A DNA stretch of 11,278 nucleotides from Neptuniibacter sp. (GCA_024686055.1 JAIBDV010000054.1:1-11278), one strand, 5' to 3'; shown: positions 1 to 6,625, counted from the stretch's first letter. Numbers and translations are program-made. The notes: generated by a model not told the origin, from the letters alone.

Positions 1-1
1 G

Positions 2-766
2 GCGCAGGCGGGCATGATGCCGGTGCCAGAGATCCAGTTCCGCAAATACGCCGATCCGGCTGAAGAGCAGCTCAATGACACTGGCACTATTCGCTGGCGT
101 ACCAATAACCGCTTTGCTGCGCCGATGGTGGTACGCATGCCGGGTGGTTTTTTCAAGTGTGGCGACCCATGGCACAGCCAGGCGGCGGAGGTTAAATGGG
201 CTCATGCTATTGGCTGGCAGGTGGCTGTACCGTCCAACGCCGAAGACGCGGTGGGTCTGCTGCGTTATGCGCTGCGTGACCACAACCCGACTATCTTCTT
301 TGAACACCGTAATCTGCTGGATGATATCTCTGCCCGTCGGCCCTATCCGGGCGATGACTACGTGCAGCCCTTCGGTAAAGCCAGTGTGCTGACCGAAGGC
401 ACCGAGCTGACCCTGGTGACCTGGGGCGGTATGGTGCCACGCGCACTCAAGGGGGCTGAAATGAGTGGCAAGTCGGTAGACGTGATCGATCTGCGCACCA
501 TCTCGCCCTGGGATAAAGACGCTGTTTTCGCCTCGGTGCGTAAAACCAGCCGCTGCATGGTGGTGCATGAAGACAACTTCACCGCAGGCTTTGGTGCCGA
601 GATTGCTGCAGTACTGGCCGACGAGTGTTTCTTCGAGCTGGATGCGCCGATTGTCCGCGTCACCATGCCGGACGTACCGAGCCCGCACCATCCCACGCTG
701 CTGAATGCCGTGGTGCCAACGCCAGAGAAAATCAGCGCGCAAATCTGCAAACTGCTGGAGGTGTGA
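2..766 (+). CDS. 2-oxo acid dehydrogenase E1 component, beta subunit (5' partial)
   Basis: This is the C-terminal 254 residues of the thiamine-diphosphate-dependent E1 beta subunit (or beta half) of a pyruvate/branched-chain/acetoin-type dehydrogenase complex. The reading frame is open to the left edge, so the true start lies outside; the in-frame ATG at 14 is internal. Visible family features are the end of the pyrimidine-binding domain (PMVVRMPGG, then DPWHSQAAEVKWAH carrying the family His-Ser-Gln motif, then VPSNAEDAVGLLRYALRD and PTIFFEHRNLL). The transketolase C-terminal domain follows (LTLVTWGGMVPRAL, VDVIDLRTISPWD, CMVVHED, GFGAEIAA). E1 beta contributes to the E1 active site and docks on the E2 peripheral-subunit-binding domain. 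It is followed after 1 nt by the E2 gene, so the two are surely co-transcribed. Whether the upstream part is a separate E1 alpha or an alpha-beta fusion cannot be seen. The substrate (pyruvate, acetoin or branched-chain 2-oxo acid) is undecided. Confidence 0.93.
   Translation, partial: AQAGMMPVPEIQFRKYADPAEEQLNDTGTIRWRTNNRFAAPMVVRMPGGFFKCGDPWHSQAAEVKWAHAIGWQVAVPSNAEDAVGLLRYALRDHNPTIFFEHRNLLDDISARRPYPGDDYVQPFGKASVLTEGTELTLVTWGGMVPRALKGAEMSGKSVDVIDLRTISPWDKDAVFASVRKTSRCMVVHEDNFTAGFGAEIAAVLADECFFELDAPIVRVTMPDVPSPHHPTLLNAVVPTPEKISAQICKLLEV
757..761 (+). promoter_or_regulatory. Shine-Dalgarno for the E2 gene
   Basis: GGAGG lies inside the last codons of the E1 beta gene, 6 nt before the ATG at 768. 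It decides that start over the upstream in-frame ATG at 705 and the ATG at 777, and it suggests translational coupling with E1 beta, whose stop codon ends at 766. Confidence 0.8.
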
Positions 767-767
767 G

Positions 768-2084
768 ATGGGTACCATGATTGAGGTGATGATCCCGGAC
801 GGCCAGCTCGAAGGCACTGAAGCCACACTGCAGAGCTGGCTGGTGGCCCCTGGCGAGGTGGTGAAAAAAGACCAGCCGCTGGCTGAGCTGGAAACCGACA
901 AGGTCACCATGGAAGTGGCGGCCCCGGCCGATGGTGTGGTGGCTGAGCTGATCGCGGGCGAAGGCGACCAGGTGACAGTCGGCATGTTGCTGGCGACGCT
1001 GGGTGACGGTGCTACTGCGGCTGTTGTTGAAACGGTTGCAACGGTTGCAACGGTTGCAACAGCCACTGAAACCGACGCCGAACAACCGGCCCCAGCTGTT
1101 GTCCCAACCGCAATCACCCAATCGGTGATTCCCGCTGGAGCCCGGCTGAGCCCGGCAGTACGGCGTATGCTTAGCGAACACCCGCTGGATCTGAGCCAGG
1201 TACAGGGCAGTGGCAAAGGCGGCCGGGTAACTAAATGTGACCTGCTGGCGTACCTGAAAACCACGCCAGCCAGCGTCGTGACACCGGTGCTGAAAGCCCC
1301 CGCGCAGACCCCGGCACAACGGGCCGCACCGGTAACTGCGGCGGCTGTAAAACCAGCGACGCTGGCCGGTCAGTCCGGGCTGGCCTCAACGCTGCGCCCG
1401 CATAGCAAAATGCGCAGCCGGATTGCCGAGCACATGGTCGACAGCCTGCTGCACACGGCACCGCATGTGACCAGTATCTTCGAGGCCGATCTGTCGGCGA
1501 TCCAGCGCCACCGGGCGAAACACAAAACTGATTTTGCCGATAAAGGCGTCAAACTGACCTACACCGCCTATTTTGTTGCGGCGGCGGCCAAAGCGCTGCA
1601 GGCGGTGCCAGAAGTGAACAGCCAGTACCATGACGATGTGCTGGAGCTGTTCCACGACTGCAACATTGGTGTGGGTACGGCACTGGGCAATGACGGGCTG
1701 GTGGTGCCGGTGATTCAGCAGACGCAGGATCTCAATCTGATCGGCATCGCCCGTCGGCTGCAACAGCTGACCGATGCTGCGCGTGACAATACGTTGAAAC
1801 CGACCGATATGCAGGGCGGCACGTTTACCATCTCTAACCACGGCGTTAGTGGTTCACTGGTGGCGACACCGATCATTATTAACCAGCCGCAAAGCGCCAT
1901 TCTGGGCATCGGCAAGCTGGAAAAACGGGTGATCGTCAAAGAGATTGAAGGGGTCGATACCATGGTGATCCGGCCGATGTGCTACGTCAGCCTGAGCATC
2001 GACCACCGCGCACTGGATGGCTTCCAGACCAACAGCTTCCTGGCCACGCTGATCGAAGAGCTGGAAAGCTGGCCGCTGGACTGA
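768..2084 (+). CDS. 2-oxo acid dehydrogenase complex dihydrolipoyl acyltransferase (E2)
   Basis: This 438-aa E2 core enzyme transfers the acyl group from E1-bound thiamine diphosphate, via a swinging lipoyl arm, to coenzyme A in the cytoplasm. Domains in order: one N-terminal lipoyl domain (about residues 4-79) with the lipoylation motif ETDKVTME (Lys45); an Ala/Thr/Val linker (about 82-122) containing a (TVA)x3 tandem repeat; a peripheral-subunit-binding domain (about 126-163, RLSPAVRRML...GGRVTKCDLLAYL); a second Ala/Pro-rich linker; and the catalytic domain (about 210-438). The catalytic domain carries TFTISNHGVSGS and the active-site signature DHRALDG (His413, Asp417). Length and single-lipoyl layout are normal for BCKDH/acetoin-type E2s. 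The start at 768 is supported by GGAGG 6 nt upstream. It is the last gene of the operon, since an intrinsic terminator follows. No E3 gene is adjacent downstream, so lipoamide dehydrogenase must be encoded upstream or elsewhere. The acyl substrate is not determined. Confidence 0.94.
   Translation: MGTMIEVMIPDGQLEGTEATLQSWLVAPGEVVKKDQPLAELETDKVTMEVAAPADGVVAELIAGEGDQVTVGMLLATLGDGATAAVVETVATVATVATATETDAEQPAPAVVPTAITQSVIPAGARLSPAVRRMLSEHPLDLSQVQGSGKGGRVTKCDLLAYLKTTPASVVTPVLKAPAQTPAQRAAPVTAAAVKPATLAGQSGLASTLRPHSKMRSRIAEHMVDSLLHTAPHVTSIFEADLSAIQRHRAKHKTDFADKGVKLTYTAYFVAAAAKALQAVPEVNSQYHDDVLELFHDCNIGVGTALGNDGLVVPVIQQTQDLNLIGIARRLQQLTDAARDNTLKPTDMQGGTFTISNHGVSGSLVATPIIINQPQSAILGIGKLEKRVIVKEIEGVDTMVIRPMCYVSLSIDHRALDGFQTNSFLATLIEELESWPLD
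1032..1058 (+). repeat. Three tandem 9-bp repeats in the E2 interdomain linker
   Basis: Three exact head-to-tail copies of ACGGTTGCA encode Thr-Val-Ala three times, right after the lipoyl domain. Such Ala-rich linkers are flexible in E2 proteins. The unit is a multiple of three, so copy-number changes would preserve frame. Confidence 0.9.
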
Positions 2085-2129
2085 ACAGCGGCCAGGTATT
2101 AATACTGGCCCGATAACGATTTGCACTGC

Positions 2130-2167
2130 AAACCCGATAGCATCCTGGCGCTATCGGGTTTTTTTTT
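2130..2167 (+). terminator. Intrinsic terminator of the E1 beta-E2 operon
   Basis: A perfect 11-bp stem (AACCCGATAGC at 2131-2141 and GCTATCGGGTT at 2151-2161... pairing arm ends within 2150-2160) encloses an 8-nt loop and runs straight into a tract of nine T residues (2159-2167). This is a textbook Rho-independent terminator for plus-strand transcription 46 nt after the E2 stop. The T-tract touches the stop codon of the converging minus-strand gene. On the minus strand only three T residues follow the stem, so termination that way would be weaker. Confidence 0.93.
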
Positions 2168-3822
2168 CACGCGTTACGCAGGCTTTCAAGGTTTTCAATG
2201 ATGGTCCTCATCAGAGCATTATCACTGTCCTGCTCAGTGTGTATCTGTTCAGACCGGGTATTCAATCGGGCCAGAATTTCCAGTCGAGACGCATCAAATG
2301 ACATGAAGACGGGCTTTTCTGCAGTGTCTTCGGTGTCATCCTGAGTTGTTATTTTTTCCTCGTTCACACTTAACACGGTGGTCTGTGTTGTTTGTGAGGT
2401 CTGTTCAACCTTCCGTTCAATCTCTCTATCCTGTTGTGCTACGGGTAGATCTTCCGGCCGGGACCCTTCTGCTGGAGGTTGCAGTAGTAACTCGATCATT
2501 GTGGGGGGAGGTGGCTCGGCTGGTTCATCTCTGGTGGCTGGAGCGGGTGGCGGAGAGAGCTGATCAAGCAGCTGCTGATAACTATCAGCCAGGCTTTGTC
2601 CGGCCGAGTCAGCAGGGGTTTCTGCGAGGGCCTGAGTGTGTACTGCCAGATCCAGCTCCTGGATGCTGGCAACCTGCCCCTGCTCGGTTAAAAACACACC
2701 GCTGCGTTTCACCTGGCCGAGCAGATTGTTCTCACCATCGGTCAGGTCGAAAGAGCTGGCGGTGGAACCCAGATAGATGGCACCGACGCCTGCCTCTTTC
2801 AGGCTTAATAGCTGATCTTCACCTTGCTCATTGCGAGTCCAGACTTTGAGATCGTTGAATATTTCATCGTTCTCATCAATCCACATATTGCCGTCGCCAT
2901 CGTAGCGGGCCAGGTCGGCAAACCCTTCCGTGCCCTGGGTGCCGAACAGTTCTGAGCCATCATTGATCTGGCCATCCTTGTTCATATCCAGGGCAAGGAA
3001 GCCGCTGCCCTGGCCGGTGAAGGAGATATCCTCTTCATGGCCATCGGCGTCAAGGTCGAAAGAAAAGCTGCTGCTGGTCAGGCTGGCGGCACCACCATCA
3101 AGGTTAATCACCAGTGGATCAATCAGTGTTCGGGTTGTTTCCTGCTGGGTCAGAGACTCTTCCAGCTCAAAATTGCGTGCCATGTCCAGGCCCAGGGCAA
3201 AATCAACTTTACGCCCATCGTCGGTGGTGATCGTGCCCATTGCGCCCATCTGCAGCCGTTCAGCTTCCTGGAAGAAATGCTGTTGGCGAATATCGATCCG
3301 GGCTTCAGTCATGCGATTGCCGACGCCCAGGTTAATTTGGTTATCGATCGTAATGGGGATCGAATTGCCCTGCAGTGATGAAAGACTACGCTCCAGGGTG
3401 GGCACTGTTATTTCTGCACTCTGGCCGCTGATATCCAGTACGTCCTGATAAACCTGTATCGCGGCAGGTTCCGCTGCTGAGGCTTGGCGCATCGCTGCCC
3501 ATGGCTGGTTTGTCTGGCCACTTTCAATCGTGATATCACGGTTGATAATACTGCTGACAATGGTGCTGGTTGCCGTATTCTGCTGGTAAGTTGTTGTTTG
3601 CCCTGCTTCTGTAACGGCAGACAAACTGCTTGTTGCCACGGTCTGTTCGGAGCGCATTCGGGCTTCGTAGGACAGTGCTACGCGGGAGCGGCGTCCAGCA
3701 ATACGTTCATCTGGTTGCAGCTCAACGGACTGGCCGGATGCCGTTTGCTGCTGGCTGTAATCATGTCGGCTAGCCTTCTGATGTTCGCTGTTAAACAGAA
3801 CCTGAGAGCTGGATATTTTCAA
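2167..3822 (-). CDS. Conserved protein with EF-hand-like calcium-binding loops (function unknown)
   Basis: This 551-aa protein belongs to a conserved but uncharacterised proteobacterial family that I recognise by its central block, not by name. The start is TTG (3822-3820), because a perfect AAGGAGG lies 5 nt upstream; the frame stays open 87 codons further up but that stretch has no protein-like character. The first ~230 residues are polar and rich in Gln, Ser and Thr, with no signal peptide or membrane segment. The core (about 235-395) starts DPLVINLDGG and carries three Asp-rich loops: DLDADGHEED (256-265), DMNKDGQINDGSELFG (279-294) and DGDGNMWIDENDE (308-320). It then reads LKVWTR, AGVGAIYLG and LLGQVKRSGVFL. 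Similar blocks occur within large RTX-type secreted proteins. A Pro-rich stretch (424-440) precedes a charged C-terminal tail. It converges on the E2 operon and has a candidate sigma-28 promoter. Calcium binding is inferred from the loops; cell location is unknown. Confidence 0.82.
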   Translation of the reverse strand: MKISSSQVLFNSEHQKASRHDYSQQQTASGQSVELQPDERIAGRRSRVALSYEARMRSEQTVATSSLSAVTEAGQTTTYQQNTATSTIVSSIINRDITIESGQTNQPWAAMRQASAAEPAAIQVYQDVLDISGQSAEITVPTLERSLSSLQGNSIPITIDNQINLGVGNRMTEARIDIRQQHFFQEAERLQMGAMGTITTDDGRKVDFALGLDMARNFELEESLTQQETTRTLIDPLVINLDGGAASLTSSSFSFDLDADGHEEDISFTGQGSGFLALDMNKDGQINDGSELFGTQGTEGFADLARYDGDGNMWIDENDEIFNDLKVWTRNEQGEDQLLSLKEAGVGAIYLGSTASSFDLTDGENNLLGQVKRSGVFLTEQGQVASIQELDLAVHTQALAETPADSAGQSLADSYQQLLDQLSPPPAPATRDEPAEPPPPTMIELLLQPPAEGSRPEDLPVAQQDREIERKVEQTSQTTQTTVLSVNEEKITTQDDTEDTAEKPVFMSFDASRLEILARLNTRSEQIHTEQDSDNALMRTIIENLESLRNA

Positions 3823-3827
3823 CGTAG

Positions 3828-3834
3828 CCTCCTT
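3828..3834 (-). promoter_or_regulatory. Shine-Dalgarno that fixes a TTG start
   Basis: On the minus strand AAGGAGG is followed by a 5-nt spacer and TTG-AAA-ATA. No ATG or GTG lies at a suitable distance, so this site decides the TTG start of the EF-hand-like protein. Confidence 0.85.
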
Positions 3835-4104
3835 GCCACAGGGGATGGGCTGGTGCTCTGGATACGCAGGCCTGTGTCGTTGTCCTGAGCGGTTGCTTCT
3901 GTGGTGATTAATGGCTATCGGCAGGTTATGCTCAAAAATTAAACAAAAATGTATGGAGACAGATCGGCTGTTGAAAGGCCTGTGCTGAAGGGGATGGTCG
4001 ATGATGCGTTTATATTTTGGTCCAGGTGGTGCGCTGCTGAAGCACCACGGCTGTCGGGAGATCATGTTACTATGCGCCTTCAATAAAAAGGCACAAAGAC
4101 TCTT
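3835..4104. other. Divergent intergenic region
   Basis: About 290 nt separate the two divergent starts (3822 minus, 4116 plus). It contains the sigma-28-like site on the minus strand, an AT-rich stretch near 3930-3950, and a short inverted repeat GCCTT-N7-AAGGC (4076-4092) just upstream of the XRE gene that could be an autoregulatory operator. I see no convincing sigma-70 promoter for the plus-strand gene; TACTAT-like and TATATT-like hexamers occur without a good -35. The minus-strand frame is open through most of it but not protein-like. Confidence 0.5.
3915..3941 (-). promoter_or_regulatory. Candidate sigma-28 (FliA) promoter
   Basis: The minus strand reads TAATTTTT (3941-3934), then exactly 11 nt, then GCCGATAG (3922-3915). 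The established FliA consensus is TAAAGTTT-N11-GCCGATAA, so 6 of 8 and 7 of 8 positions match with the correct spacer. Transcription would begin near 3908, leaving a leader of about 86 nt before the TTG start. No flagellar gene is in the window, so this rests on the motif alone. Confidence 0.55.
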
Positions 4105-4115
4105 GAGGTAGCTGG

Positions 4116-4658
4116 GTGGAAGTTGGTGATCGACTGAAGAAAATTCGTATGGTGTATGGTCTGTCTCAGCGTGAGCTGGCCAAACGTGTCGGCCTGCCCA
4201 ACAGTACTATCTCGATGATCGAGCAAAACCGGGTCAGCCCGTCGGTCAGTTCACTGAAAAAGATCCTCAGCGGCATCCCCATGTCGGTGACCGAGTTCTT
4301 CACGGTCGATATGGAAGTCCAGGAAAAAGTGGTGTATCGCTCGGACGAGCTGGTGGACGTGGGCGGCGAAGGGATCAGTATGAAACTGGTCGGTGGTGCT
4401 GAACGTAAAAACAATCTGGCCTTTCTGATCGAAACCTACGAGCCGGGCTCCGATACCGGTACCGAGATGGTTGCCCACGAAGGTGAAGAGGCCGGTACCG
4501 TGATCGAAGGTTCAGTAGAAATGACGGTCGGCGGTGATGTGTACAGCCTGAGCGCCGGCGACAGCTACACCTTCTCGACCAAAATCCCCCACCGCTTTCG
4601 CAATAAAAGCAAAAAGGTCTGCCGGATCGTTAGTGCCCATACACCGCCGACGTTCTGA
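4116..4658 (+). CDS. XRE-family transcriptional regulator with C-terminal cupin domain
   Basis: This 180-aa regulator has an N-terminal helix-turn-helix of the XRE/Cro type (about residues 5-62: DRLKKIRMVYGLSQRELAKRVG, where SQRELAKRVGLPNSTISMIE is the HTH core) and a C-terminal small cupin_2 sensor domain (about 100-176, with EGEEAGTVIEGSVEM, AGDSYTF and IPHRFRN). It matches the PuuR-like XRE-cupin group, whose members commonly control uptake or catabolism of polyamines, amino acids or related small molecules; the ligand binds the cupin barrel. The start is GTG, with GAGG (4105-4108) 7 nt upstream; length is normal for the family. It stands alone, divergent from the EF-hand-like gene and convergent with the AraC gene, so its targets are probably elsewhere or are the divergent promoter. 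Specific effector unknown. Confidence 0.92.
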   Translation: MEVGDRLKKIRMVYGLSQRELAKRVGLPNSTISMIEQNRVSPSVSSLKKILSGIPMSVTEFFTVDMEVQEKVVYRSDELVDVGGEGISMKLVGGAERKNNLAFLIETYEPGSDTGTEMVAHEGEEAGTVIEGSVEMTVGGDVYSLSAGDSYTFSTKIPHRFRNKSKKVCRIVSAHTPPTF

Positions 4659-4682
4659 TGCAGCACGTCGTGGCGAAGTTGC

Positions 4683-4704
4683 AAGCGGGACGGCGATCCC
4701 GTTT
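4683..4704. terminator. Possible bidirectional terminator between convergent regulators
   Basis: The arms AAGCGGGA (4683-4690) and TCCCGTTT (4697-4704) form an 8-bp stem with one G-T pair and a 6-nt loop. It lies in the 44-nt gap between the convergent XRE and AraC genes and overlaps the AraC stop codon. The run of T after the stem is short (three on the plus strand), so efficiency is uncertain. Confidence 0.45.
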
Positions 4705-5497
4705 AGCTGTGATGTTCGCGACGTAGCGCGCCCGGGGCGCGGCCGAAATGTTTTTTGAAGGCCCGAGACAGGCTCGATGCATCATGAAAGCCCAGCTCTT
4801 CAGCCAGCGTTGCCAGGGTTTTCCGGCTGGTCAGCAGTTGATGCCTGGCAGCTTGCAGGCGTCGGCTCATCAGGTATTTCTGTGGACTGATACCGAACTG
4901 TTGCTGAAAAATTGCGTAAAAATAACTCTCACTCAGATTTAGCTTCTCTGCCAATGCTGCGTTTGACAGCGGCTGAGACAATGACTGATCGATATAGCGA
5001 TTAAGTTCGTTAGCATCAATATGGCCACGACTCACCGGTTTGGCCTTTTCCGGTGAATAAAGGCTGCATAGCTGGGTCATAAACAAGGATACCAGCTGGC
5101 AGTTCAGCGCCTGAGCGTGGCGTTGGTTACTCTGTTTTAATTGCTGGGCGGCAAAATCAAGCAACGGTAATGCGTCAGGACTTAACGAGATAAATTCTGG
5201 CTGGCTGAAAATAGTGTCTTTGAAAGACAGCCCACAGGCCAGCTCCAGTGCTTGCGTGTAAGGGTCGGTTGCCGAGACATCAATCACCAGCAGTTCACTG
5301 TCTTCGCTTAAACCGTTAAATGTATGCACGGCACTGCCCGGGACAATCGCAAGGGTGCCATTATCCAGCAGGCTGCTATTACTCTCGAACTCGCACGCCA
5401 TCTTGCCGCGCCAGCCAAACAGCAACTGGGAAAAGTCATGACAATGCTCCCCGCTTTGCCGGGCGATCATATTTCTGCGTGCCTGGCTGTGGGTCAC
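4703..5497 (-). CDS. AraC-family transcriptional regulator
   Basis: This 264-aa regulator has an N-terminal AraC-type cupin ligand-binding/dimerisation domain (about residues 10-100, including GEHCHDFSQLLFGWRGKM and GTLAIVPGSAVHTF) and a C-terminal double helix-turn-helix DNA-binding domain (about 163-262). The first HTH covers NAALAEKLNLSESYFYAIFQ and the second covers LATLAEELGFHDASSLSRAF, ending with the family signature FKKHFGRAPGALRR. I place the start at GTG 5497, because AGGAGG (5508-5503) lies 5 nt upstream. The GTG at 5503 would be immediately adjacent to that Shine-Dalgarno, so the two extra codons are unlikely. It is divergent from the ornithine cyclodeaminase-family gene across 129 nt, which makes that gene its most likely target. 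A 21-bp-spaced direct repeat in the gap supports this. The effector is unknown; an amino acid is plausible from context. Confidence 0.92.
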   Translation of the reverse strand: MTHSQARRNMIARQSGEHCHDFSQLLFGWRGKMACEFESNSSLLDNGTLAIVPGSAVHTFNGLSEDSELLVIDVSATDPYTQALELACGLSFKDTIFSQPEFISLSPDALPLLDFAAQQLKQSNQRHAQALNCQLVSLFMTQLCSLYSPEKAKPVSRGHIDANELNRYIDQSLSQPLSNAALAEKLNLSESYFYAIFQQQFGISPQKYLMSRRLQAARHQLLTSRKTLATLAEELGFHDASSLSRAFKKHFGRAPGALRREHHS

Positions 5498-5534
5498 ATA
5501 CACCTCCTCAAATAAAGCGATTCGGCCGCCGGAG

Positions 5535-5561
5535 TAGCCTCGGTCAAAAACTGCATAGCCT
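5535..5561. promoter_or_regulatory. Candidate AraC-type operator: direct repeat with 21-bp period
   Basis: TAGCCT occurs at 5535-5540 and again at 5556-5561, exactly 21 bp apart, in the gap between the divergent AraC and reductase genes. AraC-family proteins typically bind two direct half-sites about 21 bp (two helical turns) apart. Only six bases are fully conserved, so chance is possible. Confidence 0.35.
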
Positions 5562-5626
5562 GCGCCAACGACGAAAAATCTGCAGTCCTTATCATGGTGC
5601 TGAGACTAACAATAAGAGATTCCACT

Positions 5627-6583
5627 ATGCAATTGAATACCGCGCAAGTCCGGGCCGCCTTGCCATGGCCTGCCCTGATTTCAGCTCTGCATACTATTTT
5701 CACCCGCGAGGTTCATTCACCCATACGCCACCACCATACGTTGCAGGTTCCAGATGAGCCGGAAGCGACATTGCTGTTAATGCCTGCCTGGCTGGAAGGC
5801 GAGTTTTATGGTGTTAAGCAGGTGGGTGTATTTCCGGGTAATAGTGCCCGTAACCTGCCCGGACTCAGCAGTCATTACATGCTCAGCTGTGGTCGTACTG
5901 GCCAGCCACTGGCACAGCTTGATGGCAATGAACTGACCGGCCGCCGCACGGCGGCTGCCTCCGCGCTGGCGTCAGGGTTTCTGTCCCGTGAAGACGCCAG
6001 TGAACTACTGATGGTCGGTGCTGGCCGGATGGGACGTCAGCTGATTCCAGCGCATATGTCGGTTCGTGATATTCGCCGGGTACGTATCTGGGATCGTAAT
6101 ACTGAAGCTGCCGCTACCCTGGCAGCGGAGCTGCAAGCAGACGGCATTGATGCTCAGGCCTGCGACAGTGATGGGCTGGAAGCGGCTGCCCGTCAGGCTG
6201 ACATTATCAGCTGCGCCACCATGGCAGCCGCGCCGCTGGTTCACGGTGAGTGGCTCAAGCCCGGTGCCCACCTTGATCTGGTTGGCAGCTTTACCCCGAC
6301 CATGCGTGAGACTGATGACGAGTCGATGCGACGCTGCGCTATTTTTGTCGATGTTAAACACGCGGCCCTGCAGGAAACCGGCGAACTGATTATGCCGATC
6401 CGCGACGGTGTGATCACTGCTGACAGTATCCAGGCAGAGTTGTCACAGCTGTGCGGCGGAGAGCATACCGGCCGTGCTGCACTGGCTGAGCCTGACACGG
6501 CGATCACCCTGTTTAAATCCGTTGGCGACTCCAGAGAAGATCTGGCTGCTGCGATTCTGGCCTACCAGTCTCTGACCCGCTAA
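5627..6583 (+). CDS. Ornithine cyclodeaminase/mu-crystallin family protein, probable cyclic ketimine reductase
   Basis: This 318-aa protein is of the OCD/mu-crystallin family, which includes ornithine cyclodeaminase, alanine dehydrogenase and the NAD(P)H-dependent reductases of delta1-pyrroline-2-carboxylate and delta1-piperideine-2-carboxylate. Visible features: YGVKQV with the conserved substrate-site lysine (Lys64), LDGNELTGRRTAAASALA (about 98-115), a Rossmann dinucleotide-binding loop VGAGRMGRQ (130-138), DIISCATMAAAP, and the C-terminal SVGDSREDLAAA. Where Pseudomonas ornithine cyclodeaminase has its catalytic aspartate, this protein reads LVGSFTPTMRETD. That pattern is typical of the imine reductases and argues against ornithine deamination. 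I chose ATG 5627 (AAGAGA 7 nt upstream, family-typical N terminus) over the in-frame ATG at 5594. It is divergent from the AraC regulator and ends in its own terminator. The nearby DadA-like dehydrogenase could supply its imine substrate. L-proline or L-pipecolate formation is inference. Confidence 0.88.
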   Translation: MQLNTAQVRAALPWPALISALHTIFTREVHSPIRHHHTLQVPDEPEATLLLMPAWLEGEFYGVKQVGVFPGNSARNLPGLSSHYMLSCGRTGQPLAQLDGNELTGRRTAAASALASGFLSREDASELLMVGAGRMGRQLIPAHMSVRDIRRVRIWDRNTEAAATLAAELQADGIDAQACDSDGLEAAARQADIISCATMAAAPLVHGEWLKPGAHLDLVGSFTPTMRETDDESMRRCAIFVDVKHAALQETGELIMPIRDGVITADSIQAELSQLCGGEHTGRAALAEPDTAITLFKSVGDSREDLAAAILAYQSLTR

Positions 6584-6601
6584 CTGATTTGTTCCACCCT
6601 T

Positions 6602-6625
6602 GGGGGTACGTCGACCCCCTTTTTT
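6602..6625 (+). terminator. Intrinsic terminator after the OCD-family gene
   Basis: GGGGGT (6602-6607) pairs with ACCCCC (6614-6619) around a 6-nt loop and is followed by six T residues (6620-6625), 18 nt after the stop codon. It separates this gene from the NhaC gene, so the two are not a simple operon. Confidence 0.85.

Noticed and set aside
358..828. Minus-strand open frame across the E1 beta-E2 junction
   Set aside because: It is opposite two strongly conserved genes and has no protein-like features.
1032..1058. CRISPR-like or regulatory repeat array
   Set aside because: The 9-bp units are contiguous without spacers and encode a typical E2 linker.
2106..2127. Possible sigma-54 promoter resembling TGGC...TTGCA after the E2 stop
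   Set aside because: The GG-to-GC spacing is 14 nt, not the required 10, and no plus-strand gene follows.
2346..2849. Long open frames on the plus strand within the EF-hand-like gene
   Set aside because: They are antisense shadows: Arg/Ser/Trp-rich, without family motifs or ribosome binding sites.
3823..4083. 87-codon N-terminal extension of the EF-hand-like protein starting at an ATG
   Set aside because: It has no Shine-Dalgarno, its composition is unlike the rest of the protein (His/Arg/Pro-rich), and it overlaps the candidate promoter; the TTG at 3822 has a perfect Shine-Dalgarno.
5498..5503. GTG at 5503 as start of the AraC gene
   Set aside because: It directly abuts the AGGAGG Shine-Dalgarno; the GTG at 5497 has a normal 5-nt spacer.
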